Shown: one piece after another, positions 14,013 to 19,157 of the stretch
How the letters are laid out: the number at the start of each line of letters is the position of its first letter
Position numbering within the stretch: position 1 is the first letter of the stretch
Source: a virus
Direction: 5' to 3' (one strand)
Length of the DNA: 20,047 nucleotides
Virus record (IMG/VR): IMGVR_UViG_3300020207_000228
Span: 1 to 20,047 of that record
Notes under the pieces: generated by a model
Told to the model about the DNA's origin: nothing
Seen by the model: the letters and a program-made list of their open reading frames with translations, nothing else
Database searches by the model: none
Position numbers and translations under genes: made by a program

Positions 14013-14103
14013 TGACTACGAACAACCCACCTACCACAGTTTACAGATCTGCCTAGCAGTTTTTGCACTGGTAGTAACATGGCAGAGCAATGAGGTGGCT
14101 TAA
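14005..14103 (+). CDS. Short single-TM peptide
   Basis: This 32-codon ORF (ATG 14005, TAA 14101-14103) bridges the gap between the DnaA-like and sigma-like genes, overlapping them by 8 and 14 nt. It has an acidic N-terminus (MDDDYEQP) and one hydrophobic segment (LQICLAVFALVVTW, residues 13-26). Gap filling and a membrane-like core support a real small membrane peptide. The function is unknown. Confidence 0.45.
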   Translation: MDDDYEQPTYHSLQICLAVFALVVTWQSNEVA

Positions 14104-14656
14104 CATTATAGCCTCTCAGCATAGTGAGTGGGTAAGCCTTGCCTTGCGCTTTGGCGCAGGGAATGAGGCTGAGGATATGGTGCAGGAGATGTACCTACAC
14201 CTCAACAAGTACATCAAAGATCCTAGTACCATCATTAAGGATGGTAAGGTAAACAAAGCCTTTATCTGGGTAGCATTACGCAACCTTATCAGATACCGCC
14301 AAAAACGAGATAGCAAAGGAGTAGTGTCCTACTACGATCAACTCTACGATCCAGTGGCAGAGCCATACGATCATGAGGAGGCAGAAGCCTTTGAAACCCT
14401 AATAGACAATATCTACGATAGCACTGATGACCTCCATTGGTACTACGGTGCTATGTTTAAACTCTACTTTACCACAGATCAGAGCATGAGGAATATATCA
14501 GAGGGGAGTAGGATCTCCCTCAAAAACATATTTGAAACGATTAAAAAAACTAAGGAGCATGTCAAAGAAAACACCCAAGAGGACTACCAAGACTACAAGA
14601 ACCAAGACTACGAACACATCAAAAGGATTAGGAGACACCGTAGAAAAGATCACTAA
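14090..14656 (+). CDS. RNA polymerase sigma factor-like protein (ECF type)
   Basis: The 188-aa protein has an ECF sigma layout: a region 2-like helix set with EAEDMVQEMYLHLNKY (26-41), then FIWVALRNLIRYRQKRD (58-74, core and -10-recognition helices), and a region 4-like HTH (MFKLYFTTDQSMRNISEGSR, ~122-141, then SLKNIFETIKKTKEHV). The C-terminal ~30 residues are basic/acidic and disordered. Flavobacterial phages often carry such genes to redirect host polymerase to phage promoters. Here it could recognise the two similar promoters in this window, though those look close to the host consensus. Overlaps with both neighbours indicate coupling. Confidence 0.7.
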   Translation: MRWLNIIASQHSEWVSLALRFGAGNEAEDMVQEMYLHLNKYIKDPSTIIKDGKVNKAFIWVALRNLIRYRQKRDSKGVVSYYDQLYDPVAEPYDHEEAEAFETLIDNIYDSTDDLHWYYGAMFKLYFTTDQSMRNISEGSRISLKNIFETIKKTKEHVKENTQEDYQDYKNQDYEHIKRIRRHRRKDH

Positions 14657-14990
14657 AGCAACTGGGATCAAGGCGGTGGTAGATGCCTTTGCTGATGCTA
14701 CTGGTATTGACTGTGGATGTGATGCTAGAAAGGAGAAACTCAATGAGATTTTCCCCTACAAGAAAACAGAGATCCTATGCCTTGAGAGAGATGAGTACGA
14801 TACGCTTGACCGTTTCTTTGCTCAGTTTAATGGCAATGAGATTAAGGAGGAGTGGCAAGAGCCTTTGAGCTTGATCCATGCTAGAACCTTTCAGCATAAA
14901 ATGTACATACCCTGCACATGTAGCCCTAGAGAGTGGAAACGCCATATAGATGATCTGAGAGGGTTATATGGAGCGTATGAGATTGACTAA
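14559..14990 (+). CDS. Cys-containing protein (DCGCxxRKEKLN type), unknown function
   Basis: I chose ATG 14559 (143 aa). A TTG further upstream would lengthen the overlap with the sigma-like gene to 125 nt. Residues 1-22 are a basic, Thr/Lys-rich tail. Then come GLGDTVEKITKATGIKAVVD (23-42), DCGCDARKEKLNEIFPYKK (51-69), C74, and PCTCSPREWKRHIDDL (118-133). The paired C-x-C motifs at 52/54 and 119/121 could bind zinc. I recall the GLGDTVEKxTKATGIK...CGC pattern from flavobacterial phages, without known function. Its position after a sigma-like gene suggests a regulatory or DNA-binding role, which is inference. Confidence 0.65.
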   Translation: MSKKTPKRTTKTTRTKTTNTSKGLGDTVEKITKATGIKAVVDAFADATGIDCGCDARKEKLNEIFPYKKTEILCLERDEYDTLDRFFAQFNGNEIKEEWQEPLSLIHARTFQHKMYIPCTCSPREWKRHIDDLRGLYGAYEID

Positions 14991-15201
14991 ACTACTCATG
15001 GCGTGGCTATTTGCTAATGGGCATGAGTTTATAGATGTACAAGAGGGGGTGGGGATGACCACCCAAAGGGATGGTAGGATCTGGAAATTTGATCTCTCTG
15101 GTAACTATGGAGGTATGCAGGTTAAGTTCAAAAACATGGTGTTCTACTTTTACCAAGATGGTAAGCTACTAACTCAAACCGATCTGAATGAGTTTACATA
15201 A
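14968..15201 (+). CDS. Hypothetical 77-aa protein
   Basis: The small beta-rich protein (IWKFDLSGNYGGMQVKFKN, then MVFYFYQDGKLL) has an N-terminal helix (LTKLLMAWLFANG). It overlaps its upstream neighbour by 23 nt and the next gene by 14 nt. No family is recognised. A second ATG at 14977 would give a product three residues shorter. Confidence 0.55.
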   Translation: MERMRLTKLLMAWLFANGHEFIDVQEGVGMTTQRDGRIWKFDLSGNYGGMQVKFKNMVFYFYQDGKLLTQTDLNEFT

Positions 15202-15712
15202 TTACCTAAAGAATAGCCTCAAGCTATCGCCAGAGAGATTGGCACATGTCAAAGAGATGGGTAAACATGCAGAGAACCTATTTCAAGAGCTAACCAATGC
15301 CCAGAAAACTGAGGGGGATGATGATAAAAAGCACATAGATTTTATTACCCAGAACGGTGCTAAGGTAGATGTCAAAGGCTTAAAGCGATCACATGAGTAT
15401 GGCTACATACTGATAGAGATGCAAAACAGATGGGGGTATCATGGGTGGTGTGCTAAGCAGAGCAAGGCTGAGTACATTGCTTTTTTGTTCCCAGAGGGTT
15501 TCCATGTGTTCCAGAAAGATCAGCTAAGAAAACGCACCCTAGAGCTTTGTGAGCCATATACTGGAGAGGTACATAGGCAGTACCATGTTAAGTGCTATGA
15601 GATGCCCAATGTCTGGTTAGGTAGACCGTACTCTCAAGATGTGTTTACCTACATACGCTTGAGTGATGTTGAAAACTTGATACTGGGTACTATTGAATTA
15701 CCAGATAATTAA
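15188..15712 (+). CDS. PD-(D/E)XK-like nuclease candidate
   Basis: The 174-aa protein has a charged N-terminal helix (RLAHVKEMGKHAENLFQEL, with E29) followed by HIDFITQNGAKVDVKGLKR (49-67), giving D51 and the D61-x-K63 pair on a beta hairpin, then YILIEMQN (73-80) and GWCAKQSKAEYIAFLFPEG. The order Glu, Asp...D-x-K, strand is that of small PD-(D/E)XK nucleases, as in holiday-junction-type and VRR-like enzymes. Substrate is unknown. Since RusA and RecE-like enzymes are also present, it could be a third recombination or host-DNA nuclease. The fold call is moderate. Confidence 0.5.
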   Translation: MSLHNYLKNSLKLSPERLAHVKEMGKHAENLFQELTNAQKTEGDDDKKHIDFITQNGAKVDVKGLKRSHEYGYILIEMQNRWGYHGWCAKQSKAEYIAFLFPEGFHVFQKDQLRKRTLELCEPYTGEVHRQYHVKCYEMPNVWLGRPYSQDVFTYIRLSDVENLILGTIELPDN

Positions 15713-15721
15713 CTAACTTTA
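15693..15721 (+). promoter_or_regulatory. Bacteroidota-type promoter upstream of 15750
   Basis: TTG at 15693-15695, an 18-nt spacer, then TAACTTTA at 15714-15721 (TAnnTTT plus A where G is usual). It overlaps the end of the preceding gene and lies 28 nt before the start codon at 15750. The leader repeats TTATTAACCAAT (15727-15738) at nearly the same distance from the ATG as in the promoter at 10535, so the two sites support each other. Confidence 0.55.
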
Positions 15722-15749
15722 GTGAGTTATTAACCAATACATATTCACA

Positions 15750-15992
15750 ATGGTAAGTAGATTTACAACCAACCCTAGTACCAAGCTAACGCATGTGTGG
15801 TCTTTTTGGGCGCACGATGTACCGAGAGATGATAACTCTGGACACTTTACAACACACACCTACCTAGACACTCAAACTGGTCAGCAATGGCTTAGAGTGT
15901 TCAATGATACCTTTACCTACGATAAGGTATTCCATGATAAGTATGAGTATGCTCGTTTTGTCATGGCAAAACAGATGGGTACAGATGGATAA
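15750..15992 (+). CDS. Hypothetical 80-aa protein
   Basis: This is the first gene after the promoter at 15693. The protein is aromatic and Thr/His-rich (THVWSFWAHDVPRDD; HTYLDTQTGQQWLRVF; FHDKYEYARFVMAKQ) and probably folds as a small beta sheet followed by a helix. No family is recognised. Its end overlaps the next gene by 8 nt. Confidence 0.55.
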   Translation: MVSRFTTNPSTKLTHVWSFWAHDVPRDDNSGHFTTHTYLDTQTGQQWLRVFNDTFTYDKVFHDKYEYARFVMAKQMGTDG

Positions 15993-16116
15993 CATGCACC
16001 AATTTACAAGGATTGCCAATGCGTTACTGCGGAGGCAATTCCCTTTTAAGCCCCAACGCACCGCATGGGTAGCTAAGATGTGGGCAAGGTATTATCGTAA
16101 AACCAGAACGAGATGA
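15985..16116 (+). CDS. Small very basic protein
   Basis: I chose ATG 15985 (43 aa), which overlaps the previous stop by 8 nt. The longer in-frame reading from 15904 would overlap the upstream gene by 89 nt. The product is rich in Arg/Lys/Trp (MDNMHQFTRIANALLRRQF, then VAKMWARYYRKTRTR) and likely helical, so nucleic-acid or membrane-surface binding is possible. The stop overlaps the next ATG (ATGA). Confidence 0.5.
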   Translation: MDNMHQFTRIANALLRRQFPFKPQRTAWVAKMWARYYRKTRTR

Positions 16117-16358
16117 CACCAGAAAACGCAGTACATAAAGCCACCCAGATCTTTGATGATCCTACGATCTCAGATAAGGATAAGGTAGATGACCTGCTCT
16201 GGATTGATGCCCAGATCTACCAGAACTTGGGCAGTGCTAGTTTAGGATCAGACAAAGACAAAGCCAAAAGAGCATCTGCATGTATATACCGTTTCATCAA
16301 GGCTATTGATACTGAGAAAGGGCAGAGGTTTCTAAACGCATTAGGCTACACCAGATGA
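16113..16358 (+). CDS. Hypothetical 81-aa helical protein
   Basis: The all-helical, charged protein (ENAVHKATQIFDDPTISDKD; DDLLWIDAQIYQNLG; KRASACIYRFIKAI) is coupled by ATGA overlaps to both neighbours, so its expression is linked to the PP-loop enzyme downstream. No family is recognised and no catalytic motif is visible. Confidence 0.6.
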   Translation: MTPENAVHKATQIFDDPTISDKDKVDDLLWIDAQIYQNLGSASLGSDKDKAKRASACIYRFIKAIDTEKGQRFLNALGYTR

Positions 16359-17200
16359 TTACAGTAAATAGTTTATCTGGGGGTAAGACCTCATCCTATA
16401 TCGCTAAGCATTACCCTGCTGATTACGATGTGTTTTCCCTCGTAAGGGTAGAGGATGAGAACTGTAAGTTCCCAGATGAGAAAATACGCAAAGAGGTAGA
16501 GGATAGACTACAAGCTCCTTTTGTCGGTACGGTAGAGGATGATACTATTATCTACACCATGTTAGATCTGGAGCAGTTTATAGGCAGGGAGATCTCATGG
16601 GTAACTGGGATCACATTTGATGAGGTGGTGCGTAGTAAGGGTGGGTGGCTACCTAACATGCTACACCGCTACTGCACCACTAACCTAAAGCTCATGCCTA
16701 TATTCCACTGGTGGCATAGTAACATAGGAGAGCCAGTTGAGATGCGTATAGGCTTTAGAGCTAACGAGCAGAGGAGAGCCAAAAAGATGATAGAGCGTAA
16801 AAACGAGAACGGTCTACTAGAGATTAAAGCCACAGTAGAGAAACACTCTAACGGCAGAAACAAGTGGGAAACATTTGAGTGGCAGTCTCCCTCCTTTCCT
16901 CTGATCCTAGACAATGTGTACAAGGATAATGTAGAGGAGTATTGGAAAGATAAACCAGTACGCTTTGCATGGATGAATAATTGTGTAGGGTGCTTTCATA
17001 GGAATGAGATCCTGCTCAAGAAAATGTTTGAAAAACACCCTAACAAAATGCAGTGGTTTTCTGACCAAGAGATAGGCAGAGGAGGTAAGGGTACATGGAA
17101 AAACGGTATAACCTATGAAGCTATTAAAGAATACAAATTGCAGTTTGAGCTATTTGATGATGAATTTGATGAGTGCGATAGTGGCTACTGTGGATTATAA
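16355..17200 (+). CDS. PP-loop ATPase, PAPS reductase-like family
   Basis: The 281-aa protein starts with the PP-loop VNSLSGGKTSSYIA (4-17), which binds ATP and releases pyrophosphate in PAPS reductases, thiouridylases and related enzymes. Further family features are the beta strand with D/E (FSLVRVEDENC, 27-37), RYCTTNLKLMPIFHW (105-119), and a Cys pair in NNCVGCFHRN (208-217, C210 and C213). The C-terminus ends CDSGYCGL. Cys 107, 210, 213, 274 and 279 could hold a metal or Fe-S cluster. Phage members are common, but their substrates are mostly unknown; sulfur transfer to nucleic acid is one option. No dnd or ssp partners are visible. A structured RNA candidate follows 3 nt after the stop. 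Confidence 0.75.
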   Translation: MITVNSLSGGKTSSYIAKHYPADYDVFSLVRVEDENCKFPDEKIRKEVEDRLQAPFVGTVEDDTIIYTMLDLEQFIGREISWVTGITFDEVVRSKGGWLPNMLHRYCTTNLKLMPIFHWWHSNIGEPVEMRIGFRANEQRRAKKMIERKNENGLLEIKATVEKHSNGRNKWETFEWQSPSFPLILDNVYKDNVEEYWKDKPVRFAWMNNCVGCFHRNEILLKKMFEKHPNKMQWFSDQEIGRGGKGTWKNGITYEAIKEYKLQFELFDDEFDECDSGYCGL

Positions 17201-17202
17201 CA

Positions 17203-17286
17203 AGGATGAATGGAGGCATATAAATTAGGGGCGGTATTACTAGGCTAATTTATGTAGCAAGGGGGGTTCAACTCCCCCCCATCCTA
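17203..17286 (+). ncRNA. Three-way-junction RNA candidate with tRNA-like T-arm
   Basis: The 103-nt gap between two genes can fold as follows. A closing stem pairs AGGATG (17203-17208) with CATCCT (17280-17285). An inner stem pairs ATAAATTAG (17220-17228) with CTAATTTAT (17245-17253) around a 16-nt loop. A third hairpin has GGGGGG (17261-17266) and CCCCCC (17274-17279) with loop TTCAACT, which fits the tRNA T-loop consensus TTCRANY. A normal D-arm and anticodon arm are not recognisable, so it is not a standard tRNA. No T-run follows, so it is not a standard terminator. It may be a tRNA-like or regulatory element in the leader of the next gene. Confidence 0.35.
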
Positions 17287-17303
17287 CAAAACACCAAAGA
17301 GAA

Positions 17304-17525
17304 ATGAAATATTTTACAGAAAAAGAAGTGCAAGATTTTAAGGATGGTAGTATAAACTACCCTTATATAGTGGTAGAAAAAGAACAACACGAGGTAATTG
17401 AGGTCAGCGAAATAGTTAGTATTGGTGGTATGGCTAATAATAACGGCATACCTACTGAAATTGAAATACAAGTACACACTAAAAACGAACCGACTAAACA
17501 CCTTAAATATCGTTTAGTTCAGTAG
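17304..17525 (+). CDS. Hypothetical 73-aa protein
   Basis: The small beta-rich protein (YPYIVVEKEQHEVIEVSEIV; EIEIQVHTKNEPTKHLKYRL) has a charged N-terminal helix (TEKEVQDFKDG). Its start is preceded by ACACCAAAGAGAA, shared with the genes at 11710 and 17583, and by the structured-RNA candidate. Base use is more AT-rich than its neighbours. No family is recognised. Confidence 0.6.
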   Translation: MKYFTEKEVQDFKDGSINYPYIVVEKEQHEVIEVSEIVSIGGMANNNGIPTEIEIQVHTKNEPTKHLKYRLVQ

Positions 17526-17582
17526 TATTGTGCCTAATACCTTTTATAAAGCATATAAGAAAACCTTTAACACCAAAGAGAG

Positions 17583-18395
17583 ATGAAAGAGAAAACAATT
17601 ACACTACTAAATGGAGAGCAGTGGGATCAAGCCGAGATCGTAGAGAGAGCTTACGAGGATGAGTTCTACTATGGTTATCTGGGCAAGAACGCCCTCAGTA
17701 GCTCTAACATCAAAAAGATCTTAGACAGTCCTAAGACCTACTACAACCTCATGCAATATGGGGATGAGACAAATAGCCAAGCTCTAAGAGATGGCAGACT
17801 GATCCACATGATGGTACTAGAACCCCATAGGATCAATGAGCTTGTATTTGCAGATGTCTCTACTAAGACCACCAAAAAGTGGAAAGAGATGAGTGCAGAA
17901 TACCCTAACCACATCCTATACACAGAGAAAGAGAAAGCTAATGCAGAACGCCTAGCAGATGCCATCCTCAAGAATGAGACTGCCAGAGGTCTACTATCAG
18001 ACAGTAAGTTTGAGGTAGCCCAAGTGGATCACATAGAGGGGTATGCCTTTAGAGCTAAAGCTGACATACTCAAAAACAATGGAGGCATAGTAGATCTGAA
18101 AACCACTAGCGACCTCCGCAATTTTGTGTACTCCAGTAGAAATAAGTGGCACTACGATGTACAAGTGTACATTTACTGTCAGCTATTCAACTGCGATTAC
18201 TCAGACTTTCAGTTCCTAGTCATTGACAAAGCCTCATGCGATATAGGGGTGTACACCTGCTCCCCAGAGTTCTACAACAAGGGGGAGAGCAAGGTGTTAT
18301 ATGCCCTGCAACAATATGTAGACTTTTTTGAGGGTAAATCCCCAGAGGAGGTGCAAGAGATGCTACATGATTACACCATAATAGGAGAGCTATGA
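17583..18395 (+). CDS. RecE/exodeoxyribonuclease VIII-like nuclease
   Basis: The 270-aa protein matches the C-terminal nuclease domain of RecE (DUF3799-type PD-(D/E)XK). It has LSSSNIKKILDSPKTYYN (38-55), the GRLIHMMVLEP helix with His75 (71-81), FRAKADIL with D161, IVDLKTT with D171 and K173 (169-175), and YDVQVYIYCQLF (191-202) with Q194. These bind Mg2+ for 5'-3' degradation of double-stranded DNA ends. With SSB-like and RusA-like proteins it would drive recombination-dependent replication. I saw no RecT or Redβ annealase in the window. The gene follows an ACACCAAAGAGAG leader, and its stop overlaps the next ATG (ATGA). Confidence 0.85.
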   Translation: MKEKTITLLNGEQWDQAEIVERAYEDEFYYGYLGKNALSSSNIKKILDSPKTYYNLMQYGDETNSQALRDGRLIHMMVLEPHRINELVFADVSTKTTKKWKEMSAEYPNHILYTEKEKANAERLADAILKNETARGLLSDSKFEVAQVDHIEGYAFRAKADILKNNGGIVDLKTTSDLRNFVYSSRNKWHYDVQVYIYCQLFNCDYSDFQFLVIDKASCDIGVYTCSPEFYNKGESKVLYALQQYVDFFEGKSPEEVQEMLHDYTIIGEL

Positions 18396-18592
18396 CACTA
18401 AAGAGAATAAGCAGGAAAGCTAGACACCTAGCATACCTACGCCAGACACTCAGAGAGCTACGCTACGACACTATCAATACGGTTCTGGTATGTTCACACC
18501 TAAACAACCTAGATGATGCCACAGAACACCTATTAAACAATGCTAGACTGATACGCAAATATGAACGCAGGAGAAAATGGCTCAGACTGTAA
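18392..18592 (+). CDS. Hypothetical basic 66-aa protein
   Basis: The short Arg/Lys- and Leu-rich protein (RISRKARHLAYLRQTLRELRY, then a middle segment, then RLIRKYERRRKWLRL) is coupled to the RecE-like gene by ATGA. Probably two helices. A DNA- or nuclease-associated accessory role is possible from charge and position only. Its end overlaps two small ORFs in other frames. Confidence 0.55.
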   Translation: MTLKRISRKARHLAYLRQTLRELRYDTINTVLVCSHLNNLDDATEHLLNNARLIRKYERRRKWLRL

Positions 18593-18701
18593 TACTGGTT
18601 ATTTACCTTGCCCTCATTGTATGGGCATTAAAGACCGCACAAAAGGAATAATAGAACTGTGCCAGAGAGATCTGGACACTTACGGCATTGAGTACGAGTG
18701 A
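18561..18701 (+). CDS. Small Cys-rich (zinc-ribbon-like) protein
   Basis: The 46-codon ORF (ATG 18561, TGA 18699-18701) overlaps the end of the basic gene by 32 nt in another frame and fills the space before the terminator. It carries C-x6-C-x2-C (SDCNTGYLPCPHCMG, residues 8-22) and a fourth Cys at 34, as in half of a zinc knuckle. A second ORF in a third frame (18577-18651) conflicts with it over 75 nt. The acidic C-terminus (DLDTYGIEYE) looks protein-like. No family is recognised. Confidence 0.5.
   Translation: MNAGENGSDCNTGYLPCPHCMGIKDRTKGIIELCQRDLDTYGIEYE
18577..18651 (+). CDS. Alternative-frame single-TM micropeptide
   Basis: The 24-codon ORF is read inside the Cys-rich ORF, in the +1 frame. 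It has a polar start (MAQT), 14 hydrophobic residues (VILVIYLALIVWAL) and a basic-polar end (KTAQKE), a good small membrane peptide layout. AGGAG lies 5 nt before its ATG, an unusual Shine-Dalgarno match for this genome. It could be a real micropeptide or a hydrophobic shadow of the other frame. Confidence 0.3.
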   Translation: MAQTVILVIYLALIVWALKTAQKE

Positions 18702-18746
18702 TAGCGTACTTAATATGGTTTATTGGTTTTAAGACTACTATCACTA

Positions 18747-18777
18747 GGGGGGTGTACTACACATCCCCCTTTTTTTT
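18747..18777 (+). terminator. Rho-independent terminator before terminase genes
   Basis: GGGGGGTGT (18747-18755) pairs with ACATCCCCC (18761-18769) around an ACTAC loop, with one G-T wobble, followed by eight T (18770-18777). It ends the replication/recombination unit. The remaining gap to the next gene (18778-18805) shows no convincing promoter. Confidence 0.9.
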
Positions 18778-18805
18778 GTTCTATGTAAAACTAACATGAT
18801 TTAAC

Positions 18806-19093
18806 ATGCCATTTCAAAAAGGAAATAGTCTGGGGGGTAGACCTAAAGGCGTAGCTAATAAATCTACTCAACAGATCAGAGATGCCTACCATAAACTCCT
18901 AGAGGATAACTTAGATAACATGAGCAAGTGGTTAGCGGATGTAGCAGGAGATGATCCCAAACAAGCTCTGGATCTAATGCTCAAGTTGAGTGAGTACATG
19001 ATCCCTAAACTAGCAAGGCAGGAGATAGTAGGTAATGATGGAGAGGATCTATTCAAAAACATTACCCTCCAGTTTGGAGATTGGAAAGAGTAA
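18806..19093 (+). CDS. terS: Terminase small subunit (putative)
   Basis: The 95-aa protein opens MPFQKGNSLGGRPKG, the motif (PF-x-KGN-x-GGRPKG) typical of a class of small terminase subunits and related DNA-binding proteins of phages. It continues with helices (IRDAYHKLLEDNLDNMSKWL; ALDLMLKLSEYMIPKLARQE). It probably binds the packaging site and loads the large subunit, whose gene starts 64 nt later. It is short for TerS, so the oligomerisation domain must be compact. Confidence 0.7.
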   Translation: MPFQKGNSLGGRPKGVANKSTQQIRDAYHKLLEDNLDNMSKWLADVAGDDPKQALDLMLKLSEYMIPKLARQEIVGNDGEDLFKNITLQFGDWKE

Positions 19094-19094
19094 T

Positions 19095-19135
19095 AAGTAA
19101 GGGTATAGCCTTACAATGTTTTCACAAAAGTAAGG
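19095..19135. repeat. GTAAGG repeats between terS and terL
   Basis: The 64-nt terS-terL gap holds AAGTAAGG twice in direct orientation (19095-19102 and 19128-19135) and an inverted CCTTAC at 19109-19114, so the first copy can also form a 6-bp hairpin with it. The short repeats beside terS could be a TerS-binding (pac-like) or expression-control site. This is a small pattern and could be chance. Confidence 0.4.
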
Positions 19136-19157
19136 TAATAGTGTTACAAACAAACAC

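Noticed and set aside
14498-14743. Reverse-strand 81-aa Val/Leu-rich ORF
   Set aside because: It is antisense to the Thr/Lys-rich start of the 14559 gene, which explains its composition.
16355-17200. DndC-like DNA phosphorothioation system
   Set aside because: The PP-loop is present, but no dndB/D/E or ssp partner genes are visible in the window.
17203-17286. A standard tRNA gene
   Set aside because: The T-arm is good, but the D-arm and a 5-bp/7-nt anticodon arm cannot be placed, and the seventh acceptor pair is mismatched.
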